A DNA stretch of 64,000 nt from an uncultured Sphingobacteriaceae bacterium (GCA_946887045.1 CAMPKC010000011.1:32395-96394), one strand, 5' to 3'. Positions 9,378-19,757 are shown, numbered from the stretch's first letter. Program-made: numbers and translations. Notes: generated by a model from the letters alone, not told the origin.

Positions 9378-9403
9378 AAAAAAGCCCGGCTTTCGCCAGG
9401 CTT
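9378..9403 (-). terminator. Rho-independent terminator of the protease gene
   Basis: Read on the minus strand, AAGCCTGGC-GAAA-GCCGGGCTT is followed by a T6 run (plus-strand A's at 9378-9383). It has one mismatch in a 9-bp stem. It lies between the protease gene stop (9424) and the exonuclease start (9338), separating the two transcription units. Confidence 0.8.
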
Positions 9404-9423
9404 CTTGTAGAAATATTAATCAC

Positions 9424-11670
9424 TTAATATCTTAAGCTATATTTTCCCGATTCATTTAGATTAATATAATCAGCCATTACTTTCAAGCTCTCATCCTGAA
9501 TAAAATCATTGTCTTGTTTCGGAGCCACCTCACCTTTTTTCAAAGGAGGTAATCCTTGCAAGGCCCGGCGCTGATTAGTACGTGTCAAATTAATCGCTTC
9601 CTGTTCGTCTCTCTCTTTTTTAAGCTGAACTTCATTAAGAGTTACAGAATTTTCTTCTTCGCGCTTTTTAAACTGCTGAATATCTTCTAATAAATATTTG
9701 TATTCTGTCGATACCTTCATTCTCGCTTCATGCTGCTTCGCTAAAAGCGGTTTAATCGGATTTAAATTTGACACAGCACTAAATGGAGCAGGCTTGATTC
9801 GGTCAAACGGCAAGGCCGAAGGCTCAGAGCTTTCGCCGTATTTTTCGGCAGGATAAATCATCGGAAACTCGATATCCGGAATTACACCTTTATGTTGGGT
9901 ACTGCTTCCGTTGATACGATAAAACTTAGCCATTGTCAAATTAATCTGTCCGAATTTAGGCGCAGCAGTTGAAGAAACTACATTACCATTATTATTTGAT
10001 GCGGATCCGCTTTTTGCTTTGAGCAGAATTTCATCCACCGTGGTGATAAACTTCGACATATCGATGGCAGATTGCACTGTTCCCTTCCCGTATGTTTGAG
10101 TCCCCATAATTACACCACGCCCGTAATCCTGAATGGCTGCCGCGAATATTTCGGAAGCAGAAGCACTAAAACGATCGATCATTACACCCACCGGACCTGT
10201 CCATGCAATGGCAGGGTCATCGTCGGAGTTTACTTCAATTTTCCGCGTATCTTTAACCTGAACAACCGGACCGGTTTTTATAAATAATCCGGTCAGCTCA
10301 ATTGCTTCGATTAATGATCCGCCACCGTTACTACGCAAGTCGATCACAATACCATCAACATTTTGCTGTTTAAGAGTATCCAGAATAAGCCTCACATCTC
10401 TGGTGGTGCTTTTATAATTAGGGTCTCCTGATTGATATGCTTTGAAATCCAGATAGAAACCAGGAATATCAATTACACCAATTTTATAAGTTTTACCATC
10501 AGAAACCACAGTTTTAATAGTTTTTTTAGCCGATTGCTCTTCAAGTACCACCCTGTCACGAACAATCGAGATTATTTTAGGCTCAGAAGAAAGCTCCTGT
10601 CCTGCAGGGATAATTTTTAATCTTACTGTAGTTCCTTTTGGACCTTTGATTATTTGAACAGTGTTATCCAGTCGCCATCCGATAATATCTACGAACTCTT
10701 CGTTACCTTGGGCAACTGCAATGATTCTATCGCCAGCATTTAGTGTTTTTGCTTTAAATGCAGGTCCTCCGGGGACAACAGAGGCTACCTTAACAACTTC
10801 ATTCTCTAACTGTAAAGTAGCACCAATACCAGTGAAACTTCTCGCCATTTCTTCATTAAACTCCTGGGCCTTTGTTGGAACAAGATAATTAGTATGCGGA
10901 TCTACAGACTGTGTGAAGGAATCCATTATTATCTGAAATGCGTCCTGACTGTTTGTCTTCTTCGCTTGAGATAAAAGATTTTGGTACCGCTTCTTTAAGG
11001 TTTCGCGGCTTTTAACAAGCGACGTATCTTTCTGGCCGGATCCATTGCCCAGGCTATCCACCACCCTCGAATCTGGTCTGACTTTGCCAACTGCCTTGGT
11101 GGAGGCGCCGCTAGCAATTCGCAGATTTAATAAATCATATTTAATTCTTTTACGCCATAAATCGTCTGCCTCGGCCGTTGATTTTAACCAAGGCAATTTC
11201 TCACGATTATACACGTAGACTTCATTTTTAGTATAATCAACAGGCTTATCTATTTGAGATATCGAAAATTTAATGCGCTCCTCATAACGTTTTTGAAAAA
11301 CGTTAAATATTTTAAAGAATGCGCTTAAATCGCCCGCTCTAAGGTAATCATCTAATTTGGTTCGGTATTGCTGAAACTCTTTCACATCACTTGCAAGTAA
11401 GTAATTACGCGAAGGATCAAGTCTTTTTAAATAACTATCGAAAATTACATTTGACAAAGAGTCGTCAATTTTCACTCGCTTATAGTTGTAAGTTTCCATC
11501 ACCTTAACCAGTTCTTTTGCAACCAACTGCTGCTGGGGTTCCGGAGAAAGATTATTTGAGCCATCTACATTAGTATTTACACGTAAATTGGCTTTGCAGG
11601 CGAAGGCTGCCACGATAAACAAAGCCAAAAATAATTTATTCAGCATCTTTTTAAATGATTTAAAATCCAT
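9424..11670 (-). CDS. prc: C-terminal processing protease, S41 family (Tsp/Prc)
   Basis: A 748-residue periplasmic tail-specific protease. The N-terminal hydrophobic segment ends in AAFAC, so it is probably a lipoprotein. The ATG at 11646 (MLNKLFLALF) would give a more standard signal than the ATG at 11670. An N-terminal Tsp-type helical region precedes a PDZ domain (GIGATLQLENEVVKVASVVPG). The S41 core contains the catalytic Ser in DRFSASASEIF (about residue 504) and the catalytic Lys in TYGKGTVQ (about 529). The C-terminal DUF3340-like region is Lys/Glu-rich. Family members degrade or trim periplasmic and membrane proteins by recognising their C-termini. It is monocistronic, with terminators on both sides. 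Confidence 0.92.
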   Translation of the reverse strand: MDFKSFKKMLNKLFLALFIVAAFACKANLRVNTNVDGSNNLSPEPQQQLVAKELVKVMETYNYKRVKIDDSLSNVIFDSYLKRLDPSRNYLLASDVKEFQQYRTKLDDYLRAGDLSAFFKIFNVFQKRYEERIKFSISQIDKPVDYTKNEVYVYNREKLPWLKSTAEADDLWRKRIKYDLLNLRIASGASTKAVGKVRPDSRVVDSLGNGSGQKDTSLVKSRETLKKRYQNLLSQAKKTNSQDAFQIIMDSFTQSVDPHTNYLVPTKAQEFNEEMARSFTGIGATLQLENEVVKVASVVPGGPAFKAKTLNAGDRIIAVAQGNEEFVDIIGWRLDNTVQIIKGPKGTTVRLKIIPAGQELSSEPKIISIVRDRVVLEEQSAKKTIKTVVSDGKTYKIGVIDIPGFYLDFKAYQSGDPNYKSTTRDVRLILDTLKQQNVDGIVIDLRSNGGGSLIEAIELTGLFIKTGPVVQVKDTRKIEVNSDDDPAIAWTGPVGVMIDRFSASASEIFAAAIQDYGRGVIMGTQTYGKGTVQSAIDMSKFITTVDEILLKAKSGSASNNNGNVVSSTAAPKFGQINLTMAKFYRINGSSTQHKGVIPDIEFPMIYPAEKYGESSEPSALPFDRIKPAPFSAVSNLNPIKPLLAKQHEARMKVSTEYKYLLEDIQQFKKREEENSVTLNEVQLKKERDEQEAINLTRTNQRRALQGLPPLKKGEVAPKQDNDFIQDESLKVMADYINLNESGKYSLRY

Positions 11671-11718
11671 TGTTACCTTAACTCTATCGATTTTTATACC
11701 AGAGTTTATATTAAATGA

Positions 11719-11748
11719 AAAAGAGACAGTTTTGTTACTGCCTCTTTT
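11719..11748 (-). terminator. Rho-independent terminator of the TPR gene pair
   Basis: The minus strand reads AAAAGAGGCAGT, a 6-nt loop, ACTGTCTCTTTT and then more T's. This is a 12-bp stem with one G-U pair. It lies downstream of the TPR gene stop and upstream of the protease gene. Confidence 0.8.
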
Positions 11749-11834
11749 GTAAACAAGTATAAATCAAAAATAGTATTTATACCAGTTATAAATTATTTCA
11801 AATGAAATAAAATTGCTTTGCAAAGACAGGCGAA

Positions 11835-12911
11835 TCAGAGCTTATTGGTTTTTAACCAGGTTTCCCTGAATATGCTGTACTTATCTAAAGCTGCTCCTGC
11901 CGCAGGATAATCACCTAACTGGCTATATGTTTCGCCCAGATCGGCGTTTATTTCAACCAGCTTAGCCAGGTAATTATTCTTCAAGGCGAGGTCTTCGGCA
12001 TCCTTATAATCCTGTAAGGCGCCGGCATAATCACCTAATGCGTTTTTCACTCTTCCTAAACCTGCTAAACTGTTTATCATAGCTTGATTATCGAATAGTT
12101 TAACTGCCATTATCTTCGACTGAATGTAAAACCACTTTGCTTCCGAATAACGCTTTTGATGAAAATACATATCCGCAAGGCTCTGGAAACAGTTCATCCG
12201 ACCTACTTTATTTCCCGTACGCTGAAATAAGGGGAAAGCCTTTTTAAGAATGTAATATTCGCTTTCTTTATATTTTTCCTGCATAAATTTCATTGATGCA
12301 ATATCAAGATATGCGTTAGCTGCGGTGGCGGTTTTCTTCAGGCTTAAATTTGCAGATACAAAATGCTCGGCGAATTTTATTGCCAAATCATATTGCCCAT
12401 TCATTTTGTAAATGGCCGTTAGATTTTCAGCTATTTTGACGATGCCAGCATTATCCCTGATTATTTCCTTCAACTTTAGAGCCTCATTGAAATAATAAAT
12501 AGCTTTATCAGGTTGACCGTAGCGTCCATAGTAAACACCGTATGTACTGTAAATAAGTGCCTGGCTTTTTATATCGCCGGCTTTGATGTAATCGGAAAGC
12601 ACCTCTTCAAGAGTACCAATCAACCGTGCATCAGGTTCAATGGCGGTTTCCGTTCTAAGAAGAAGTGTGTTGAGAAGTAATATATTCTGGCGACTGATAA
12701 AATCAGCCTGTTCCGTATTTTTCTTTTTTAATCTGTCGAAAATTAACAACTTTTTTAAAAGGGTGGAATCTACAGGTGGAGGAAGGATAAGTTCGGGGGG
12801 GCCGATTAGTACTTTTGGCTTAACCATCAGGGTATCAGCAGAAGATGCTGAATTAAATAATAAGACCAATAAAATTAAACTCAAAAAACTTTTTATCATA
12901 TTTTTCGTCAT
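11835..12911 (-). CDS. Tetratricopeptide-repeat protein, exported
   Basis: A 358-residue protein with an N-terminal signal segment (MIKSFLSLILLVLLFNSASS; M5 is an alternative start). At least five TPR-like helical hairpins follow from about residue 110, for example AIYYFNEALKLKEIIRDNAG, YSEAKWFYIQSKIMAVKLFD and YAGALQDYKDAEDLALKNN. TPRs mediate protein contacts, and no catalytic domain is visible. It is closely related to the next gene upstream: both share (R)YSEAKWF(Y/F)IQ and the following INSL..LGRVK block, so they look like a tandem duplication. It lacks the C-terminal membrane helix of its paralogue. It is probably co-transcribed with it (47-bp gap) and ends at a terminator. Confidence 0.75.
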   Translation of the reverse strand: MTKNMIKSFLSLILLVLLFNSASSADTLMVKPKVLIGPPELILPPPVDSTLLKKLLIFDRLKKKNTEQADFISRQNILLLNTLLLRTETAIEPDARLIGTLEEVLSDYIKAGDIKSQALIYSTYGVYYGRYGQPDKAIYYFNEALKLKEIIRDNAGIVKIAENLTAIYKMNGQYDLAIKFAEHFVSANLSLKKTATAANAYLDIASMKFMQEKYKESEYYILKKAFPLFQRTGNKVGRMNCFQSLADMYFHQKRYSEAKWFYIQSKIMAVKLFDNQAMINSLAGLGRVKNALGDYAGALQDYKDAEDLALKNNYLAKLVEINADLGETYSQLGDYPAAGAALDKYSIFRETWLKTNKL

Positions 12912-12958
12912 GCAGACAAGCTGTAAAGATAGGCTTTACAACGAACCCGATACATATC

Positions 12959-14188
12959 TTATTTTAACTTCCTTAAAATAAAGAATATAATGATCAGAAT
13001 AGCAAGGCAAGCGGTAAGGATTTTCGCAATTAAAAAGTCTTGCGTTTTTTCTACCCGTACAATTGTGGGTGCGTTTCCCTTTAGGTCGGGTACTATTTTT
13101 ATTCTGGCACTTCTTGCAGAGTCTGCCTGGGCATTTAAATAATTAGCTACCGAATCTCTTAAGTCTGCGGAAGATTCACTCGCGACTTGGAAGCCGGAAA
13201 GATTCCCCATTTCTTTATATAAAAAAGCATACGCATCTTTTACTTCTGCCAATAAAAACAAATTGCCCCGTTGTGATGACAGTGTCTGAGCCTCTCTAAA
13301 ATCGCGCGTTGCAAGATTGTAGTCTCTAATCTTAACTTTTACTCTTCCCAGGTTAATTAAAGAATTAATGATCCCTTCGACATCATTTAATTTCCGTGCT
13401 TGTGTATTTGCCTGAATAAAAAACCATTTTGCTTCAGAATATCTGCTTTGACTGCGGTAAATTTTAGCCAAAACATCAAAGCAACCGATTCGACCTGCTT
13501 GGTAACCTGTTGAGCGAAAAAACGGCAATGCGCTTTTTAGGATCAGTCTTTCGCCTTTTTTATATTGTTTCTGACGTCTGAAAATTTCAGCCTGTTTCAA
13601 ATAAGATATGCCCAGACGGGTTTTATCGTTTAGTCTATCAAATTCCCTTATTGCATACGAAACATGCCTGCTTGCATCTGAAAGATTATTTTGAGTCAGG
13701 GAAATATCAGTTAAATGAAGTGCAATCAGGGCAGCCTGATTAAATTTTTCTGTCGATTGATAAAGCTTTTGAGCGGTTTTATAATAATAGGAAGCATCTT
13801 TCCAAGCGGCATTCTGCTCGTAAAATTTGGCCATAAGTACCAATGCATTTGCCTTTGAGCTTATATTTCCGGTTTGAGTGTAAATCTTTTCCGCGGTAAG
13901 AAACTCGGAGAAAGCCTCTTTTGTGTTGCCAATTCTTAACAAGGCGGAGGCCATACTTACCCTCACATCAGCAACCCAGTTTTCATCCAGATTAGCACTG
14001 CGTAATGAAAGTGCTTTCTTTGAAAATTCTATGGCTTGATATTCATTGTCAGCTTTCGTCGCATGTTGCTGATAGTAAAGCGCATCTTTCCTTTCTTGAA
14101 CTACACTTTCTGCTTTATTTAGCGAGTCCAGAGAATGACCGTCCCGATAGGCGAAGAGAAGAAAAAAGATTAGTAAAATGCGAATCAT
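12959..14188 (-). CDS. Tetratricopeptide-repeat protein with C-terminal membrane anchor
   Basis: A 409-residue protein. The signal peptide is MIRILLIFFLLFAYRDGHS, followed by about eight TPR-like hairpins between residues 30 and 330. A single membrane helix near the C-terminus (FLIAKILTACLAILIIIFFIL, about 385-405) is followed by RKLK, which would hold the TPR domain in the periplasm. This is the architecture of many Bacteroidota sensor proteins, but here no DNA-binding or kinase domain follows the helix, so a signalling output is missing. It is paralogous to the downstream gene (shared YSEAKWFFIQ, INSLINLGRVK). The specific function is unknown. Confidence 0.75.
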   Translation of the reverse strand: MIRILLIFFLLFAYRDGHSLDSLNKAESVVQERKDALYYQQHATKADNEYQAIEFSKKALSLRSANLDENWVADVRVSMASALLRIGNTKEAFSEFLTAEKIYTQTGNISSKANALVLMAKFYEQNAAWKDASYYYKTAQKLYQSTEKFNQAALIALHLTDISLTQNNLSDASRHVSYAIREFDRLNDKTRLGISYLKQAEIFRRQKQYKKGERLILKSALPFFRSTGYQAGRIGCFDVLAKIYRSQSRYSEAKWFFIQANTQARKLNDVEGIINSLINLGRVKVKIRDYNLATRDFREAQTLSSQRGNLFLLAEVKDAYAFLYKEMGNLSGFQVASESSADLRDSVANYLNAQADSARSARIKIVPDLKGNAPTIVRVEKTQDFLIAKILTACLAILIIIFFILRKLK

Positions 14189-14303
14189 TCAAATAAACCC
14201 ATCAAGTCCGTAAATCTATATCACGATGACATGCTTGTCGCGATAACGGTAAAAGGAATATACAAATAACTGAGATTAAATTGACTTGACGAATTCTGTA
14301 AAA

Positions 14304-14328
14304 AAGCCCCGGAACGAACCCGGAGCTT
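14304..14328 (-). terminator. Rho-independent terminator of the GH128 gene
   Basis: The minus strand gives AAGCTCCGG, loop GTTCGTT, CCGGGGCTT and then TTTTTT. This is a 9-bp stem with one G-U pair, 8 bases after the stop codon of the large gene. Confidence 0.85.
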
Positions 14329-14335
14329 TTTATCT

Positions 14336-17300
14336 TTATTTTTTGATTATCAGCTGTTGACTAATCTTAGTTTTGCCGCTGTCGGTAACTTGCAGCAAAT
14401 AGTTTCCCTCAGCGAGGTTTACAGGAAGTGTAATTTTCCCATCCAATAAAACACCGGCAGAAACTTTGCTGCCTCCCAAATTATATAAATTATATTGGTA
14501 TGCTTTTGGACCAAGTCCCGAGATGTAAACATATTCGGTAGCCGGATTAGGGTAAACTATCACTTTTGGATTATCCTCAATCGAGATCAATTTCTTGATA
14601 GTGCTCTGATTCGCCAGGGCTACACTGTTTGCACAGGTACCTAATTGATCACCATGATTTAAATGCGCCTGAACCGAGCTTGCATCCACACATAAAACAT
14701 TTCCGTTATGACAAATCAGTACCTTATCATTTTTGTTGCCGCAGGTTACGTCGTGTGTCCTGATAAGTATCGAAGCTGATGTTTGACAGCCCTTCGAATC
14801 AGTCACAATTACAGAATAAGTTCCCGCGGCAGTAACAGCAATCGATTCGCTTGTCGCACCGGTGCTCCATAAGTAATTAAAAGATCCAGAACCTCCATCA
14901 GCCGTTGCGTGAATTGTTAATGAAGTAGGACCGTAGCCCAGGTAAATAGTGTTTTTCTTAGTAGAAATAGAGTCGATTGCATAAACATCAGGGATAATTG
15001 CCTGTAATGGAAGGTTAACTGTAACAGTTGAAACAGCTGTATTTATATTGCCGTGAATATCGGTAACGGTCCAGTTAATTGTCGACTCGCCAGTATTGAA
15101 AATTCCACTTGCATCCAAACCAGAACCACTTCTGGTAGTCGCTCCGTTTATGCTATACGCAACAGAAGAAATACCGCAATTGTCAGAAACACTCAGAAGG
15201 GGTATGCTGTAAGTCTCGCCTGCAAAACAGAAAAACTGATTGGAGTACGCACCAATTACAGGTTTTAAATTATCAACAACCTTCACCTCTGCAGTTGCCG
15301 AACTTTTATATCCCTTTTCATCTTTAGCGGTAAGCGTTACGATAATCGGAGTTCCGGTGCTCGCGCAATTAAAAGCAGTTGTGTCTAAGGCCAAAGTCAG
15401 AGAACCGTTATAACTAACAGAACCATTGTCGACCATTTCAGGATTTAAAGAAGCATTTCCGTTCTCATCCAGGAATATCTCGGCGTTTTTAACTAATACC
15501 ATCGGTGGAGCAAAAACACTTAATTGCTGAATTACCGGCGGAGCAGCACGATATGTAGAGTCTCCGCTTTGATAAGCCGTAATCACAGTTACTCCTCTTC
15601 CAACAAGGCGAATTTTACCCTCGCTCGTTATGGTTGCAATACTTGTATCTGAACTGCTGTACGAAACCGGCAAAGAAGAAGATGCGGTTGCCGAAGGATC
15701 AAAATCATCTTCACCAAGAACCTTTTCTGAGAATGGATTAAATGTTATGATCTGCTCCTCTTTCATAGCCTCCCCAATTTCAGCCTCGCTTAATGCCCTG
15801 TTAAATATTTTGAATTCATCAATAGAGCCTTTTAACAGCGGATCGTTGTACTGTGATTTACCAAGATAATTTTGGTTGGTAAGGCCCAAATCAGATGGTT
15901 TAATAAGCACCTTGTTTGCGGCAACAAAGCTACCGTTGATGTATAATTTAGCAGTATCAGCAAACTGGCTGATTGCAAAATGCATCCAGGTATTTAATGG
16001 AAAGCTGAATGGATAACTTACACTCTGCTCTCCGCTACCATTCTTAATTGTATATCGAACAGTAGATTTTCCGCCGCTAACATTTACCTGCGGTGTAAGG
16101 AACATATATTTTGAGGTTCCCGCACCAAAATCAAAAATTCGCATCCAGTTAGAGAGAGCATCCATCTTTACCCAAGTAGATATAGTAAAGTCATTTAAGC
16201 CTGTAAGAAGACCCGGATTTAAGGACGCGTATGAAGTTCCCGTTCCATCAAGCTTCATTGCCCCGGCAGTATGTCCATCGGCGCGGGTTGCTGTAGCCGC
16301 AAAAGTTCCGTGATAACCGCCCCATGCATCTTCGGCAAAGCTTCCTTCGGCTTCGTCGAAATTAATATAAACGTATTGTCCCGCGGCAGGCGTTCCTTGT
16401 AAAACCTGAGTTTCCGTACTTCGACCTGCAGCATTTTGAGCGATAACTTTGTAATAATATGTTTTACCGTTAATCCTATCCTTGTCTTCATAACGAACGG
16501 CATTCACATTGGTTGCGATAGTATCGAAAGTGCCGTTCTGTGTTTCAGACCGCAAGATGTCGTATTTTGCATCGTAAATAAAATCCCAGGTTAATATCAC
16601 TTTGGCATCACCCGAAGCTGCTCTTGGGTTACTTACACTATCCGGAGCCACCAAGTCTTTGGTCCTCAAATTTAAAACTGTAGAATTAACACTCTCGCCG
16701 GCAGAATTTAACGCAGTAACAGCATAGTAATAATCGGTGGAAGGAGTTAAGCTAGTATCCTGATAAAGGAACTGGGTTGTTCTTCCATAAACTGTTTCAA
16801 AAGGACCAGCCTCATTCAGCGACCTCTTTAAGTTGTATGAGCGGGCATTTGCACCGGCATTCCAATTCAGTTTGATAATTGACGAGGAAAGAACCTCGCC
16901 TGTTAGACTTGTTGGCGGCGTTGGAGTCGCATCCCTCAGTACATCAAGAGTTGTTGAATATGCGAACTGATCGCCATTTAAGTTAAACGCTTTGACACGG
17001 TAGGTCGCTTTATCAAACACCGTATCAACATAGTTGAGAGTGCTGCCTTTAACATACCCCTGAACTTCATAAACTGGCAGAAAATCGGAATCTACTCCAT
17101 TAACTTTCCGTTCAAGAATATATTTAGAACCTAATTCTCCATTTAAATCCTTCCAACTGAGGGTAACTTTAAAATAATCCTCACTATTTACCCGGCTGGA
17201 TAATGGCGCAGCTACAAGTTTCCAGTTATGAACGTACGCTTTGTTGGACCGATAGGCAAAATCAGATTTATTGGCAGCATAGTATTTACCCGCCAGAGTA

Positions 17301-19663
17301 AGAGTGTCGCCCAGCACCATCGCTCTTTTATTTTCCACCCAGTCGTATATAGCATAGCGTTCAACAAAAGACGCAGTATCAAGCACCTGCAAGATGCCTT
17401 TCATGTCGTTGTATTGTTTTTCAAACTGGGCCGTCTGATCAGACGGCCAGCTTTCGGTCGTCCAGTTTGCGCCATTATTCCATTCCGTAATCCAGAGAGG
17501 ACGCTTAACCCGGTCGTAAATACTCTTCAACTGCGAGTACCACTGCGCAGGTGTTAAACCTCCCCAGTAGCAGTGAATTGCTACATAGTCGACTCGGTAA
17601 TTTAACTGGTCGCATTTAGCCAGGAAGTTTGTAATCCAGCTTGAATGAGGACTGGCAGGTGCAGGCGAACCGATCCGCAATCCCGACTTCATCATTTCCG
17701 GCCACTGATTAAAAGCCTCATCAACGGTCATATTAGCCTGGTCAGGCCTGTCCGGCTCATTAAATCCAAGAAGATGATTTACATTCTTTTTGTTGTTTAT
17801 ATCTGTCCATGAAGGCCAGCCTGCATTTTGACGGATAATGGCATACTCGTAGTCGCTTGAAGGTCCGCCGCCTATATTCCAGTCGTAATACCAGGTAGAG
17901 TTTATTTTAGCCGGCGACCAACCAGCCTTTCCTTTTTTACTGGGCCAATCCCATTTAAATACTCGGATAAAAGAAACTGTGGTATCTAATCCTAAAGGCA
18001 TTGCATCGATAACCAGATCAGCATCATTCGCAATAAATACGCGACTGAAGCCAGATCCGTCTGCATTATTGGCAAAGGTAGCCATGTAACCCCTGCTTAA
18101 TTTGAAGGATCGTATCTTATTATCAAAATCTCCCAAACTGTTGTGGTACTTATCTACTTCCAATGATCTTGTGGTTCCGGCCAGGTTCGGTTGGTCAAAC
18201 ACCTGCAAGGCGCGACTTGAGATCTGGTTTCCATTCGGGATGATAACTGTCCCGTTCTTATAAATACTGATGCGCACATTTGGGTTATTGGTCGCAGAGA
18301 TTCCGTTTATGGTTACTTTATCCAGCCAATTAGCAATAACAACAGAAGGCTTTATATTGTCAAAAAACAGCCAGGCATCTTCAGAGTTTAATTCAACCGA
18401 CGAATTTATGAGCGGTGTAGTTTCTCCTGTAAGATGAAAATCAGTTTTGCCGGATACAATGAAATTTTTATTGAACGAGGGCAGCATGTAAACCACATTT
18501 CCTGTTATCATTACGTTCTGTTTTGGCGCCGCTAAAACCTCCGAAGGAGCGTAAGCACCTTCTTCGTAAGTTACTGACGAGACTTCCATATCAACCGAAC
18601 CGTTCGGATAATTTTTCCCAAAAATGAACCTCGGGTTTACATTGATTTTATTTACCGCTAACTCAGCTATGGAATACAGCGCCCAATTTCCTGTAAAGGT
18701 TAAATAGTATTGTCCGGCTTCCTGGGAAGTAAAAACAAAGCTTTCTTTTTTGAAGGTCTTCGTTCCGGTAGTATTAAAAACATGCGAAGCAATTCTGCCG
18801 CTGGCAGCAGTTGTTTTCCCAATTCCAACAGTTATGGCCCTGCCGCCAGTAGCATTTGTAACATAGGCATGAAGCATCGAAAAATCATAGGTCTTGTTTG
18901 CTTCCAAGGTTACCGGATAGCTAAAACAAGCATCTTTATAGCCTGACCCATCCCACCTGATAAACATTAAGCGGCCAACATAGGGGCTTCCGTTATACAT
19001 ATGCACATTGCTGCCTGATGAGGCGTTTATGTCCATATATCGTATACCACTGCCTGAATTTGCGGTATTAAAAAGATTAACCGTAGTGCCGGTATAGGCC
19101 CATCCATAATCACTCGGTCTGCCGGTATTATTCGGTGCCGTACCTGCCCAGTTTGCAATCAGTGTGGGCCCCTTACTGGTGTTTAACAAGTTATCAGATT
19201 CAAGGCCGCCTGAAATATCTTTGATGGCAGAAAGCGCTTGGGTTTGCACAAATACACCATTTTGATAAATATGCACCGATTGGTTATTAACGGCAATCCG
19301 GATGGTTTGGCTTTGGCCAGCATCTGAAGAAGTTAATGAGGTGCTCGAATTTAACGAAGATGTCCACTTCAAGGCAGTAGCATCCAGCGAAAGTCTGAAG
19401 CCTTTAACTGAAGCATTACGAGCTTCAATGTCAAGCCCCCGGCCCGATGCAGAATTAACTTTCGCAACCACTTCAAGTGTGTAATTCTCTGCAATGGGCC
19501 GCTGCTTAACAACCGTATCGGCCTGTAAAGCATTTGAAAAAAACCGTGAAGATAAAACGGCTTCACTAAGAGTGCCTTTTGTAGGCAAGTTAGGTGCCTG
19601 GGCTGCCAAATCAAAGCTCAAAAAGCAGATCATAGCAATTACAGAAAGTAAAAGTTTTTTCAT
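14336..19663 (-). CDS. Large secreted multidomain protein with GH128-type glycoside hydrolase and T9SS sorting domain
   Basis: A 1775-residue secreted protein. The signal peptide (MKKLLLSVIAMICFLSFDLA) is followed by carbohydrate-binding-like beta domains (about 40-550). Next is a 'glycosyl hydrolase catalytic core' like fungal Asl1/GH128 (about 560-815), with LLGFNEPDRP (likely acid/base Glu, about 635), YVAIHCYWGG, and PLWITEWNN (likely nucleophile Glu, about 725). Two or three fibronectin III domains (about 830-1130) and a LamG/concanavalin-like domain (about 1150-1310) follow. After these come Ig-like and HYR-like modules, a SprB-like repeat with LWSTGATSESI, and a T9SS type A sorting domain (VIVYPNPATEYVYISGLG). 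GH128 enzymes act on beta-1,3-glucans, so a secreted beta-glucanase is likely. It is a single-gene unit with its own terminator. Confidence 0.85.
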   Translation of the reverse strand: MKKLLLSVIAMICFLSFDLAAQAPNLPTKGTLSEAVLSSRFFSNALQADTVVKQRPIAENYTLEVVAKVNSASGRGLDIEARNASVKGFRLSLDATALKWTSSLNSSTSLTSSDAGQSQTIRIAVNNQSVHIYQNGVFVQTQALSAIKDISGGLESDNLLNTSKGPTLIANWAGTAPNNTGRPSDYGWAYTGTTVNLFNTANSGSGIRYMDINASSGSNVHMYNGSPYVGRLMFIRWDGSGYKDACFSYPVTLEANKTYDFSMLHAYVTNATGGRAITVGIGKTTAASGRIASHVFNTTGTKTFKKESFVFTSQEAGQYYLTFTGNWALYSIAELAVNKINVNPRFIFGKNYPNGSVDMEVSSVTYEEGAYAPSEVLAAPKQNVMITGNVVYMLPSFNKNFIVSGKTDFHLTGETTPLINSSVELNSEDAWLFFDNIKPSVVIANWLDKVTINGISATNNPNVRISIYKNGTVIIPNGNQISSRALQVFDQPNLAGTTRSLEVDKYHNSLGDFDNKIRSFKLSRGYMATFANNADGSGFSRVFIANDADLVIDAMPLGLDTTVSFIRVFKWDWPSKKGKAGWSPAKINSTWYYDWNIGGGPSSDYEYAIIRQNAGWPSWTDINNKKNVNHLLGFNEPDRPDQANMTVDEAFNQWPEMMKSGLRIGSPAPASPHSSWITNFLAKCDQLNYRVDYVAIHCYWGGLTPAQWYSQLKSIYDRVKRPLWITEWNNGANWTTESWPSDQTAQFEKQYNDMKGILQVLDTASFVERYAIYDWVENKRAMVLGDTLTLAGKYYAANKSDFAYRSNKAYVHNWKLVAAPLSSRVNSEDYFKVTLSWKDLNGELGSKYILERKVNGVDSDFLPVYEVQGYVKGSTLNYVDTVFDKATYRVKAFNLNGDQFAYSTTLDVLRDATPTPPTSLTGEVLSSSIIKLNWNAGANARSYNLKRSLNEAGPFETVYGRTTQFLYQDTSLTPSTDYYYAVTALNSAGESVNSTVLNLRTKDLVAPDSVSNPRAASGDAKVILTWDFIYDAKYDILRSETQNGTFDTIATNVNAVRYEDKDRINGKTYYYKVIAQNAAGRSTETQVLQGTPAAGQYVYINFDEAEGSFAEDAWGGYHGTFAATATRADGHTAGAMKLDGTGTSYASLNPGLLTGLNDFTISTWVKMDALSNWMRIFDFGAGTSKYMFLTPQVNVSGGKSTVRYTIKNGSGEQSVSYPFSFPLNTWMHFAISQFADTAKLYINGSFVAANKVLIKPSDLGLTNQNYLGKSQYNDPLLKGSIDEFKIFNRALSEAEIGEAMKEEQIITFNPFSEKVLGEDDFDPSATASSSLPVSYSSSDTSIATITSEGKIRLVGRGVTVITAYQSGDSTYRAAPPVIQQLSVFAPPMVLVKNAEIFLDENGNASLNPEMVDNGSVSYNGSLTLALDTTAFNCASTGTPIIVTLTAKDEKGYKSSATAEVKVVDNLKPVIGAYSNQFFCFAGETYSIPLLSVSDNCGISSVAYSINGATTRSGSGLDASGIFNTGESTINWTVTDIHGNINTAVSTVTVNLPLQAIIPDVYAIDSISTKKNTIYLGYGPTSLTIHATADGGSGSFNYLWSTGATSESIAVTAAGTYSVIVTDSKGCQTSASILIRTHDVTCGNKNDKVLICHNGNVLCVDASSVQAHLNHGDQLGTCANSVALANQSTIKKLISIEDNPKVIVYPNPATEYVYISGLGPKAYQYNLYNLGGSKVSAGVLLDGKITLPVNLAEGNYLLQVTDSGKTKISQQLIIKK

Positions 19664-19757
19664 AATTAATTGGTTAATAATTGGATAAAAATTTAAAATG
19701 GCTAGTTAAGGCCATTGCCCGCCAGTCAATTCGGTGTATTGCAATTGGTTAGCAAAA

